From the NCBI GenBank assembly GCA_018814505.1, contig JAHIZQ010000190.1, positions 1 through 7,142 on the forward strand: DNA of 7,142 nt, written 5' to 3'. The DNA comes from Candidatus Omnitrophota bacterium (GTDB taxonomy: Bacteria > Omnitrophota > Gorgyraeia > Tantalellales > Tantalellaceae). The notes below the pieces were generated by a model. The model searched no databases. It worked only from the letters and a program-made list of their open reading frames with translations, and was not told where the DNA came from. Within the stretch, counting starts at the first letter, position 1. Every line of letters begins with the position of its first letter. The translations under genes and the position numbers were made by a program. Shown here one piece after another: positions 1-7,009 of the stretch.

Positions 1-185
1 CAATTGTTTCCCCGGAATACACGAAAAACATACATGAAATTGTCATGGAAGGCAAGGCCGGAAAAATAAGTTTGCGTGTTGAAAACGTACCGTCGCCCGA
101 CAATCCGAAAACGAGTTATTTAGCGGCGTTAGCCGCGTGCGCCGCATTAGCGGGTTATTTTGATACGGTTCGAATCGGCACATAG
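1..185 (+). CDS. nadX: L-aspartate dehydrogenase, C-terminal 60 residues (5' end outside window)
   Basis: The frame whose first full codon is at 3 stays open to the TAG at 183-185 and encodes 60 residues. It contains the stretch VENVPSPDNPKTSYLAALAA and ends in VRIGT. The combination of E-N-V-P-S-P-(D/E)-N-P-K-T-S-Y-L-A-A-L and a terminal R-(V/I)-G-T is, from family knowledge, the C-terminal signature of NadX/DUF108 aspartate dehydrogenases. These are cytoplasmic NAD(P)-dependent enzymes that oxidise L-aspartate to iminoaspartate, which quinolinate synthase NadA uses in de novo NAD synthesis; they replace the flavin oxidase NadB. The N-terminal Rossmann domain and the catalytic residues lie upstream of the window, so activity cannot be judged. 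The neighbouring nad genes, if any, would also be upstream. The gene is followed by 215 bases without a gene, so it is probably the last gene of its transcript. Confidence 0.85.
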   Translation, partial: IVSPEYTKNIHEIVMEGKAGKISLRVENVPSPDNPKTSYLAALAACAALAGYFDTVRIGT

Positions 186-282
186 TGTAACATATTGTGG
201 ACACTTTCGGTGAGAGTTAACCTGAAATCGACTGAAAGAAGATATCTGGGGTTAATTATAAATCACAGTTTTCATGATTTTT

Positions 283-300
283 GACACTAAATTTAGTCTC
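283..300. promoter_or_regulatory. Candidate operator: 18-bp near-perfect palindrome upstream of the transporter promoter
   Basis: ACTAAATTTAGT at 286-297 is a perfect 12-bp palindrome. The two outer pairs (283 with 300, 284 with 299) also match, leaving one mismatched pair (285 with 298), so the symmetric element spans 18 bp. It ends five bases before the -35 hexamer of the transporter promoter, where a dimeric repressor or activator could act. It also overlaps a second TTGACA at 281-286 that has no good -10 partner. The regulator is unknown. In AT-rich DNA short palindromes arise by chance, so this is a candidate only. Confidence 0.35.
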
Positions 301-305
301 CATTC

Positions 306-334
306 TTGACATGCGCTATAGTTTATGTTAGGTT
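306..334 (+). promoter_or_regulatory. Sigma70-type promoter for the Na/Pi transporter gene
   Basis: A perfect -35 hexamer TTGACA (306-311) is separated by 17 bp from TAGGTT (329-334), a weak -10 that keeps the key first, second and last positions. TGT at 326-328 gives an extended -10 (TGn), which could offset the weak hexamer. Transcription would start near 341, giving a leader of about 60 nt to the ATG at 401. The -35 sequence and 17-bp spacing match the promoters before guaB3 and after dnaE in this window. Confidence 0.55.
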
Positions 335-400
335 AACGCTGACAATAAAATTCAATTAAATTTCGCAGTAAAAACGTTCATAAAATTCAGCAAAACACTT

Positions 401-2086
401 ATGATACCAAACTTAATATGTTCAGTTATAGGAGGATTAGGCCTTTTCTTTTTCGGCATGCAGATTATGTCGGAAGGGTTGAAAAATATTGCCGGAGAAA
501 GACTTAGATCTATACTTTCAATGGTGACCATACTTCCCATTATTGGGATTTTGGTTGGTGCGGCTATAACTTGTCTTATCCAGTCTTCAAGCGCGACTAC
601 CGTAATGGTAGTCGGTTTTGTAAATGCCGGGCTTCTTGTTCTCAAACAAGCTATAAGTGTTATTATCGGAGCGAATATCGGTACGACTTTTACCGCGTGG
701 CTTGTTTCTTCAATGTCGGTTTTCAAGGTTACGCAATATGCTCTTCCTGTTGTAGGTATTGGATTTGGTCTTAACATGATGGGCCGGACAAAACGGATGC
801 GGTTTTGGGGCCAGGTTCTTATGGGATTCGGCCTTTTGTTTATGGGATTAGGATACCTGCAAGACGCTTTTGCTCCATTACAAGAGAGTCAGCATGTGAA
901 AGATATGTTCATCAGGTTTGGGTCCAATCCGATTCTTGGTATTTTAGTCGGGATGATTGTCACTATGCTCGTTCAGTCTTCAAGCGCGACAATAGCGATT
1001 GTGCAGATTATGGCGTTTAATGGTATTATCAGTTTTCCAGCCGCAATTACCCTTATGCTAGGCGGTGATATTGGAACGACTATAACAGCACAGCTTGCGG
1101 CAGTTAATACAAATTTAGAAGCGCGTAGAGCCGCGATGTCGCACACTCTCTTTAATGTTATCGGTGTTGGGTTTATTATGATTTTTGTTTACCCCGGATG
1201 GTTTACGGAATTTGTGGATTTCATTATTCCAGGGCAAATGACCACGCTAAACATAATGTTTTATATAGCTGTTGCGAACAGTCTTTTTAAATGTATCAAT
1301 GCCGCGATGTTTTTACCGTTTATAGGGTTTCTTGAAAAAGCGAGTATTTTTCTTGTTCCCAAACGAAAAGGCGTAATTGATATAGGCCCGCAATATCTGG
1401 AAAGACATCTTTTGAATACGCCCCCGATAGCTATGGAGCAAGCTCGCAGAGAAACCGTAAGAATGATAGGGTTGGCTTCACAGTCTGTGGGATGCGCTGT
1501 AAATAGTTTTTTGAAGCATGATATGAATGCTTTAAAATCAGTAGATAAGTTTGAACAGGCGGTGGATAACCTTCAGTCAGCGATTACACAGTACTTGATA
1601 GAGCTTTCCCAGCAGAGGCTTGGTCAGACAGAGTCAGAAGAGCTTCCCGTTTTAATTCACAACGTGAATGATGTTGAGCGGATAGGCGACCATGCGGAAA
1701 ATATAGCAGAGCTTGCTGAAAGAAAAATAGAACAACGACTTCCATTAAGCTCCGCGGCAATTAATGAACTGACTTTAATGTGGAATGAGTTAAACAGCAT
1801 GATGAGAGAAACGGAAGAAGCTCTAAAAAACAGAGATATGCAAATGGCTGAACGTGTATTGTGCCGGGAACAAAGCATTAACCGGTTTCAGGTTAATTTG
1901 AAAAAAGGCCATGTTGGTCGGCTTAACAAAAAGTTATGCGACATAAAATCCGGAGTTATTTTTATGGATTTTGTTGATAACCTAGAAAAAATAGGAGACC
2001 ATTTGACAAACGTCGCAGAAGGCGTTATCGGCAACATGAGATGGCGAGGAGTTCGTTCCGAAAACGCGATTTTTGAAGTAAAATAA
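401..2086 (+). CDS. Na/Pi cotransporter family protein (NptA/YjbB type) with C-terminal PhoU-like domain
   Basis: An inner-membrane transporter of 561 residues, close to the usual 540-600 of this family, likely moving phosphate coupled to sodium. The membrane half (about 1-310) has two repeats, each with the diagnostic QSSSAT motif (Q61-T66 and Q192-T197) followed by a GxxIGTT motif (G90-T96 and G221-T227). Around these lie eight to ten hydrophobic segments. The cytoplasmic half (about 345-545) is helical and PhoU-like, with two acidic ExxxD-type motifs: E426-RIG-D430-H431 and E529-KIG-D533-H534. In PhoU proteins these bind metal. The ATG at 401 is the only normal start ahead of the conserved GGLGLFFFGM segment. 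It has no clear Shine-Dalgarno; the AGGAGG at 430-435 lies inside the gene and encodes Gly-Gly. The PhoU-like half suggests control by phosphate status. E. coli YjbB of similar layout is reported to export phosphate, so direction and substrate are open. There is no pst/pho gene beside it. Confidence 0.9.
   Translation: MIPNLICSVIGGLGLFFFGMQIMSEGLKNIAGERLRSILSMVTILPIIGILVGAAITCLIQSSSATTVMVVGFVNAGLLVLKQAISVIIGANIGTTFTAWLVSSMSVFKVTQYALPVVGIGFGLNMMGRTKRMRFWGQVLMGFGLLFMGLGYLQDAFAPLQESQHVKDMFIRFGSNPILGILVGMIVTMLVQSSSATIAIVQIMAFNGIISFPAAITLMLGGDIGTTITAQLAAVNTNLEARRAAMSHTLFNVIGVGFIMIFVYPGWFTEFVDFIIPGQMTTLNIMFYIAVANSLFKCINAAMFLPFIGFLEKASIFLVPKRKGVIDIGPQYLERHLLNTPPIAMEQARRETVRMIGLASQSVGCAVNSFLKHDMNALKSVDKFEQAVDNLQSAITQYLIELSQQRLGQTESEELPVLIHNVNDVERIGDHAENIAELAERKIEQRLPLSSAAINELTLMWNELNSMMRETEEALKNRDMQMAERVLCREQSINRFQVNLKKGHVGRLNKKLCDIKSGVIFMDFVDNLEKIGDHLTNVAEGVIGNMRWRGVRSENAIFEVK
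581..597 (+). repeat. 17-nt exact direct repeat inside the transporter gene (second copy 974-990)
   Basis: CAGTCTTCAAGCGCGAC occurs at 581-597 and again at 974-990, in the same reading frame. It encodes the QSSSAT motif of each half of the transporter. Protein-level repetition is expected from the internal duplication of this family, but here the three serine codons (TCT, TCA, AGC) and the alanine codon are identical in both copies, while the flanking DNA has diverged. Confidence 0.9.
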
Positions 2087-2145
2087 GTTTTCTTTCCGTG
2101 AGTTTTAGTTTTATTCACACAAATTAAATTCCGACGTATCTTTTC

Positions 2146-2174
2146 TTGACAAATCAGACACACTTTTGTATCAT
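2146..2174 (+). promoter_or_regulatory. Strong sigma70-type promoter for guaB3
   Basis: TTGACA (2146-2151) and TATCAT (2169-2174) are separated by exactly 17 bp. The -35 is perfect and the -10 differs from TATAAT at one position. Transcription would begin around 2181, leaving a leader of roughly 68 nt that is very AT-rich and shows no riboswitch fold I can recognise. This is the closest match to consensus in the window and makes guaB3 independent of the upstream transporter. Confidence 0.75.
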
Positions 2175-2237
2175 GATTACTTATTTATTAATATTATTCT
2201 CAAACACGTTTATAAGCTTAATTCAACGGTAATAGGC

Positions 2238-2242
2238 AGGAG
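2238..2242 (+). promoter_or_regulatory. Shine-Dalgarno of guaB3
   Basis: AGGAG sits six bases before the ATG at 2249. A second in-frame ATG at 2255 (codon 3) would be twelve bases away, so the first is preferred. The contrast with the transporter and dnaE starts, which lack a clear site, is noteworthy. Confidence 0.8.
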
Positions 2243-2248
2243 TAAATT

Positions 2249-3409
2249 ATGGGAATGTGGGTTGGAAAAGGGCGTAAGGCAAGACGAAGCTATGGATTTG
2301 ATGAAGTAGCATTAGTTCCGGGGGAATTAACCATAAACCCGAATGATGTTGATACTTCGTGCAAAATCGGGGGGATAGACTTTCAAGCTCCGATAATGGC
2401 ATCGTCAATGGATGGTGTAGTTGACGTAAATTTTGCGATCGCGATGGGGAAGCTGGGAGGAGTTGCTGTTCTCCATTTGGAAGGGATATCCACTCGGTAT
2501 GAAAACCCTGAAGAGGCTGTAGAAAAAATTGTTAAGTGTGACCCTACTGAGTCAACGAAAATTATTCAGGATGTTTATTCAAAACCTATCAAAAAAGAGC
2601 TTATTTCGAAACGTATAACTGAAATTAAATCTGCCGGGGTGCCGGCAGTTGTTAGTTGTAATCCGCAGGTTGCCGGAGAATTTGGACCTATTGCACGCGA
2701 GGCTGGATGTGACATTTTTATAATCCAATCAACAGTTATAAGTGTTAACCATGAGTCCAGTGAATATGAGCCTTTGAATCTGTTCCAGTTCTGTAAAGAA
2801 ATGAAAATTCCGGTTCTTTTAGGCAACTGTGTCGACTATAAAGCTACGCTTAGTCTTATGGAAACCGGATGCCAAGGAATTTTTGTCGGCATAGGCCCGG
2901 GAACTGCATGTACATCCCGCGGAGTTCTTGGTATCGGTGTGCCTCAGATTACGGCAACTTGTGATTGCGCGTCGGCCAGGGATTTCTATTACAAGAAGAC
3001 GGGCAGATATGTTTCAATAATTACTGACGGAGGTATGGCGACAGGCGGGGATGTTTGTAAAGCTTTTGCGGCGGGTGCTGACGCTGTTATGCTAGGAAAC
3101 GCGTTTGCAAGAGCAAAAGAATCGCCCGGGAGAGGGTACCATTGGGGTATGGCCATGCCGCATCCTTCACTTCCGCGGGGAACCCGCATCCAGGTAGGAA
3201 CAGCCGGTACTTTAGAAGAGATTTTATACGGACCCGCACGGCTTGATGATGGTACTCAAAATCTTGTCGGAGCGCTTGCAACAAGTATGGGCAATCTCGG
3301 TGCTCATAACATCCGTGAAATGCAACTTGTTAAGATGATTATAGCGCCTTCTATACAAACTGAAGGAAAAGTTTATCAAGCGGCTCAGCGTGTTGGCATG
3401 AAGAAATAG
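2249..3409 (+). CDS. guaB3: GuaB3-type IMP dehydrogenase family protein (no CBS domains)
   Basis: A 386-residue cytoplasmic TIM-barrel protein of the IMP dehydrogenase/GMP reductase family. Visible family marks are the N-terminal substrate-loop region PIMASSMDG (48-56), the catalytic loop GIGPGTACTSR with the presumed nucleophile Cys221, the phosphate-binding ITDGGMATGGD with Asp260, then AGADAVMLGNAFA. After these comes a flap-like segment, GRGYHWGMAMPHPSLPRGTR (294-313), which is typical of the GuaB3 group rather than of GuaB. Canonical GuaB has about 490 residues with a CBS pair inserted near residue 90-220; here that place holds only a short helical stretch, so ATP/GTP control through CBS is absent. 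IMP dehydrogenase converts IMP and NAD to XMP and NADH on the way to GMP. Cyanobacterial GuaB3 is reported to have that activity, while the actinobacterial counterpart has no settled function, so the reaction here is inferred. The gene has its own promoter and ribosome site, and a 110-base gap precedes dnaE. No frameshift or loss of a key residue is seen. Confidence 0.88.
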   Translation: MGMWVGKGRKARRSYGFDEVALVPGELTINPNDVDTSCKIGGIDFQAPIMASSMDGVVDVNFAIAMGKLGGVAVLHLEGISTRYENPEEAVEKIVKCDPTESTKIIQDVYSKPIKKELISKRITEIKSAGVPAVVSCNPQVAGEFGPIAREAGCDIFIIQSTVISVNHESSEYEPLNLFQFCKEMKIPVLLGNCVDYKATLSLMETGCQGIFVGIGPGTACTSRGVLGIGVPQITATCDCASARDFYYKKTGRYVSIITDGGMATGGDVCKAFAAGADAVMLGNAFARAKESPGRGYHWGMAMPHPSLPRGTRIQVGTAGTLEEILYGPARLDDGTQNLVGALATSMGNLGAHNIREMQLVKMIIAPSIQTEGKVYQAAQRVGMKK

Positions 3410-3446
3410 AGCGTAAAACTTTTTAAAAACGGATTCCCTCGAGTAG

Positions 3447-3476
3447 TAAACAAGTAGCCTATGCTTCATATATAAC
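3447..3476 (+). promoter_or_regulatory. Weak candidate promoter for dnaE
   Basis: TAAACA (3447-3452) and TATAAC (3471-3476) are separated by 18 bp and match consensus at four and five positions. Transcription would start near 3483, about 37 nt before the dnaE ATG. No better promoter lies in the 110-base gap. I see no terminator after guaB3 either, so read-through from guaB3 is an equally good source of dnaE mRNA. Confidence 0.3.
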
Positions 3477-3502
3477 AATTCTTATACCAGAATGATGAAG
3501 CA
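3462..3502 (+). promoter_or_regulatory. Two-part inverted repeat directly upstream of dnaE
   Basis: TGCTTCAT (3462-3469) is perfectly complementary to ATGAAGCA (3495-3502). Between them, ATTCT (3478-3482) pairs with AGAAT (3489-3493) around a six-base loop, so the segment can fold as an eight-pair outer stem and a five-pair inner stem with an asymmetric internal loop. It ends 17 bases before the dnaE ATG and has no T-tract, which argues against an intrinsic terminator. If mRNA comes through from guaB3 it could act as a leader hairpin. If transcription starts near 3483, the arms would instead flank the -10 and could be an operator. Confidence 0.4.
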
Positions 3503-3519
3503 CGAATTTAATAACCATC

Positions 3520-6500
3520 ATGACAAAACCACACTCAGATTTTGTACATTTACATGTTCATACTCAGTTTAGTCTACTTGACGGCGCCTGCCGGCTTGAG
3601 GAGTTGATGACTGCCGCAAAGAATTTTAATATGCCGGGTTGCGCTATAACAGATCATGGAAATATGTTTGGCGCTATTGAATTCTACGAAAAAGCTAAAA
3701 CAAAAGGGTTGAAACCCATTATTGGGTGTGAAATGTATGTGGCGCCAGAGAGCCGTTTTGATAAAACAAGTCACGGCATTAGAGGCGCGTCTCACCATCT
3801 AGTTCTTCTCGCGAAAAATCTTACAGGATACAAAAATTTAATAGAAATGGTTTCTATCAGCTATATCGAAGGTTTTTATTATAAACCGCGTGTTGATAAG
3901 GAAGTTCTCGCCAGGTGCAGTAAAGGAATTATTGCCATGTCAGCGTGTTTGAAAGGGGAAATCCCTTATTTTTTGCTTTCCTCGCAATATGATCAGGCTA
4001 AGAAAACAGCGATGGAGTACGCTGAAATATTCGGTCCTGAAAATTTTTATCTGGAAATACAAGATAACGGAATGGAACAGCAGAATAAACTTAACGTGGA
4101 TATTATTAAACTTGCGAAAGATACGGGGCTTGAACTTGTAGCGACAAATGATGTCCATTATCTGAATAAGAGCGACGCGAAAGCGCATGACGCACTTTTG
4201 TGTGTGCAGACTCAGACGACATTGTCAGATACTAATCGGATGAGGTTTCAAACGGATCAGTTATATTTTAAGTCTCCGGACGAAATGAAAAAAAGTTTCG
4301 CTGAAGTTCCTGAAGCATTGGCAAATACGATAAAAATTCTGGACAGATGCAACTTGGATTTTACTTTTGATGAACTGCATTTGCCTCATTTCAAGGCGCC
4401 GGATGATGAGGATAACAGCGTATTTTTTAATCGATTGGTTAATGACGGCATAAAAAAACGTTATGGAACAATTTCTGATGAGATAAAAAAACGTACAAGT
4501 CATGAACTCAAGATTATAAAAGACAGTGGATATGAAAGTTATTTTCTAATAGTGTGGGATTTTATAAATCATGCTAAAGAGAAAAACATATCCGTCGGGC
4601 CGGGCAGGGGATCTGCCGCTGGAAGTATTGTCAGTTACGCGTTGGGTATTACTGATATTGACCCGCTTAGATACGGGTTGATTTTTGAACGGTTTTTGAA
4701 TCCGGCAAGGGTTACGATGCCGGATATCGATATAGATTTTTGTTTTGAACGAAGAGGCGAAGTTATTGATTACGTAATTGAGAAATATTCAAAAGAAAAT
4801 GTTGCCCAAATAATTACCTTTGGAACAATGATGGCAAAAGGTGTTCTTCGCGATGTTGGTCGTGTTATGAGTATTCCGTATGCTGAAGTGGATAAGATAG
4901 CTAAACTTGTGCCAGCAGATTCCGGGATAACTTTACAGCAAGCATTAGAGGTAGAGCCGGAACTTAGAAAGCAATATGAAGAAGATCCGGTTGTGCGACA
5001 GTTGATCGATACTTCGAAACGGTTGGAAGGGCTCAACCGACACGCGTCAACACACGCGGCAGGGGTTGTTATCTCGGATAAACCGTTGCATAAACGAATC
5101 CCTCTTTTTAAAACCGCGGACGATCAGATTACAACCGGCTATTCAATGAAATCCCTTGAGAAAATTGGTATGCTAAAAATGGATTTTCTGGGGCTTAAAA
5201 CATTAACCGTAATTGATCAGGCAGTAAAGATTGTTAAACGTACGCGTCAGGAAGAAATAGACATAAACAGTATTTCGCTTGAAGATAAAAAAACTTTTGA
5301 TCTTTTAATTAAAGCGGAAACTTCCGGAGTTTTTCAGCTTGAATCGAGCGGGATGCGAGATCTTTTACGAAAGATACGACCTGAAAAATTTGAAGATTTG
5401 ATAGCTATACTCGCGCTTTATCGCCCGGGGCCGATGGGTAGCGGAATGCTAGATGAATTCATAAAACGAAAACAAGGAAAAATTGAAGTTAAATATGACC
5501 ATCCCGCGCTGGAACCGATATTGAAAGAGACGTATGGAATTATAGTGTTCCAGGAACAGGTTATGCAGATTGTTTCTACTCTTGCGGGTTTTAGTATGGC
5601 AGAAGCTGATAATGTGCGCAAAGTTATGGGCAAGAAAATACACGAGGCGCTTGAAACGATAAAATTACAGTTTTTAACCGGGGCTCAAAAAAACAATGTC
5701 AATAAAGAAACAGCTGAAAAGATATGGGATTTTATCGCGTATTTCGCGGGTTATGGTTTTAACAAATCACACAGTGCGGCATACGCGATGGTAAGTTATC
5801 GGACGGCTTTTTTGAAAGCGAATTATCCCGTTGAGTTTATTACAGCGCTTCTTACAAGTGAAAAAAATAATACTGACAAAATATCCGATTACATTAATGA
5901 ATCCATTCGCATGGGAATTAATATTTTACCGCCTGATGTAAATGAAAGTTTCAGAGATTTTACGGTTGTGGGAACCGACATACGGTTTGGACTTTCCGCG
6001 GTTAAAAATGTCGGAGCAGGCGCGGCGGAAAACATTATTGACACAAGAAAAAATAACGGCCGGTTTGAGTCTATATATGACTTTGCCCAAAAAGCGGAGC
6101 TTAGGACAGTCAACCGGAAAGTTGTCGAGAGTTTAATTAAATGCGGGGCATTTGATTCCACGAATATATATAGATCACAGGCAATGGCGATTTTGGATAA
6201 GGTACTAAATATTGCTTCAAAAACAAACAGGGATCGAAGTCTTGGACAACTTTCATTTTTTGATGATGCTAGTGCTGATGACAGTTTCAAAAAGAATTTT
6301 CAGGAAATGCCTGATATCCCGGAATGGCCGGAACAACAGCTTCTTGCCAATGAAAAAGAAATGCTTAGTTTTTACATTACAAAACATCCGTTGGTTCGAT
6401 TTGAAAAGCTACTTAATGCTTATTCTACGGCGCGAATTTCAGAATTTGCCGGCATGGCTGACGGGAAAGAAGTTTTAGTTGGAGGTATAATAAATAAGGC

Positions 6501-6972
6501 TAGAATTACGGTTACACGTAAAAAAGCTGAGAAAATGGCGATAGTCAGTTTAGCTGATCTTGAAACTTTTATTGAAGTTTTAGTTTTCCCAAAGGCTTAT
6601 CGGAAAGCTCCGGAACTGATAAGAGAAGACGAGTTGGTATATGTTTATGGGCGTTTAAATTTGCGTGAAGAAGAACCGAAAATAGTCGCGGAAGATATTA
6701 TTCCTCTGGAAAAAGTTAAAGAGAAATTTACCAAATCGGTGCTGATTAGGATTTCTACGGATATTGTCGAAGAAGATATGATGCTGAGAATCAAGAGGGT
6801 ATTAAAAAGGTACAAAGGAGTTACAACGGTATTTATTGATTTAGTAGCGCCGGAAGGCCGGACTGTCAGGATTTCGGTGGATAAAGATCTTTTCGTGTCT
6901 CCGCAGGATGAGTTGATTGAAAATATTGAATCTATTGTAGGGACGGGGAACATAAAATTTTTAACAAGATAG
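3520..6972 (+). CDS. dnaE: DNA polymerase III alpha subunit (DnaE1 type)
   Basis: The replicative polymerase, 1150 residues against about 1160 in E. coli. It carries out chromosomal DNA synthesis in the holoenzyme with the sliding clamp and clamp loader. An N-terminal PHP domain (about 6-275) keeps a full set of candidate metal ligands: H12, H14, D21, H46, E71, H92 or H93, C143, D211 and H213. The polymerase core has GPGRGSAAGS (360-369), the catalytic PDIDID aspartates D402 and D404, and the third aspartate D555 in MDFLGLKTLT. It also has RPGPMGSGM (635-643) and the GYGFNKSHSAAYA fingers motif. A helix-hairpin-helix follows near 825-845. A canonical clamp-binding motif, QLSFF, is at 910-914. 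The OB fold spans about 985-1060 and a C-terminal domain about 1075-1150. The clamp motif and length mark it as DnaE1, not the error-prone DnaE2, and it is not PolC. The ATG at 3520 is the only possible start: an in-frame TGA lies at 3496 and the next Met is residue 30, past the PHP motifs. No clear Shine-Dalgarno precedes it. Confidence 0.97.
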   Translation: MTKPHSDFVHLHVHTQFSLLDGACRLEELMTAAKNFNMPGCAITDHGNMFGAIEFYEKAKTKGLKPIIGCEMYVAPESRFDKTSHGIRGASHHLVLLAKNLTGYKNLIEMVSISYIEGFYYKPRVDKEVLARCSKGIIAMSACLKGEIPYFLLSSQYDQAKKTAMEYAEIFGPENFYLEIQDNGMEQQNKLNVDIIKLAKDTGLELVATNDVHYLNKSDAKAHDALLCVQTQTTLSDTNRMRFQTDQLYFKSPDEMKKSFAEVPEALANTIKILDRCNLDFTFDELHLPHFKAPDDEDNSVFFNRLVNDGIKKRYGTISDEIKKRTSHELKIIKDSGYESYFLIVWDFINHAKEKNISVGPGRGSAAGSIVSYALGITDIDPLRYGLIFERFLNPARVTMPDIDIDFCFERRGEVIDYVIEKYSKENVAQIITFGTMMAKGVLRDVGRVMSIPYAEVDKIAKLVPADSGITLQQALEVEPELRKQYEEDPVVRQLIDTSKRLEGLNRHASTHAAGVVISDKPLHKRIPLFKTADDQITTGYSMKSLEKIGMLKMDFLGLKTLTVIDQAVKIVKRTRQEEIDINSISLEDKKTFDLLIKAETSGVFQLESSGMRDLLRKIRPEKFEDLIAILALYRPGPMGSGMLDEFIKRKQGKIEVKYDHPALEPILKETYGIIVFQEQVMQIVSTLAGFSMAEADNVRKVMGKKIHEALETIKLQFLTGAQKNNVNKETAEKIWDFIAYFAGYGFNKSHSAAYAMVSYRTAFLKANYPVEFITALLTSEKNNTDKISDYINESIRMGINILPPDVNESFRDFTVVGTDIRFGLSAVKNVGAGAAENIIDTRKNNGRFESIYDFAQKAELRTVNRKVVESLIKCGAFDSTNIYRSQAMAILDKVLNIASKTNRDRSLGQLSFFDDASADDSFKKNFQEMPDIPEWPEQQLLANEKEMLSFYITKHPLVRFEKLLNAYSTARISEFAGMADGKEVLVGGIINKARITVTRKKAEKMAIVSLADLETFIEVLVFPKAYRKAPELIREDELVYVYGRLNLREEEPKIVAEDIIPLEKVKEKFTKSVLIRISTDIVEEDMMLRIKRVLKRYKGVTTVFIDLVAPEGRTVRISVDKDLFVSPQDELIENIESIVGTGNIKFLTR

Positions 6973-6995
6973 TTTATGGAAAAATAAACTATCTT
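6966..6995 (+). terminator. AT-rich hairpin overlapping the dnaE stop codon, possible terminator
   Basis: AAGATAGTTTA (6966-6976) and TAAACTATCTT (6985-6995) form a perfect 11-bp stem around an eight-base purine-rich loop. The dnaE TAG (6970-6972) lies in the left arm. The stem contains only two G-C pairs and only a short TTT follows, so as an intrinsic terminator it is weak. It may instead protect the mRNA 3' end. The next promoter begins 15 bases later, which fits a transcript boundary here. Confidence 0.5.
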
Positions 6996-7009
6996 TAATG
7001 TAATTGTCG

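Noticed and set aside
204..238. Stem-loop downstream of nadX (CTTTCGGT with ACTGAAAG, one G-U pair, 19-base loop)
   Set aside because: The stem is short, the loop long and no T-tract follows, so I do not call it a terminator.
281..344. TTGACA at 281 and 306 with CTGACA at 339, considered as a Pho-box
   Set aside because: The spacings are 25 and 33 bases rather than the regular 11-base repeat expected of PhoB/PhoP sites, and 306 is better explained as a -35 box.
430..435. AGGAGG considered as a Shine-Dalgarno for a later transporter start at codon 20 (458)
   Set aside because: It is 22 bases from that ATG, too far, and the residues before it (GGLGLFFFGM) are conserved in the family.
2181..2248. 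Leader of guaB3 considered as a purine or other riboswitch
   Set aside because: It is short and nearly all A/T, with no recognisable conserved aptamer core or terminator/antiterminator pair.
3412..3431. Near-symmetric A/T run after guaB3 considered as its terminator
   Set aside because: Only a ten-base T5A5 palindrome is perfect; there is no loop or GC stem and no T-tract placed after a hairpin.
5889..6290. Open frame of 133 codons on the - strand inside dnaE, plus other - strand frames such as 6645-7067 and 352-777
   Set aside because: They lie antisense to strongly conserved coding sequence, have no ribosome site or recognisable domain, and are expected as shadows of real genes.
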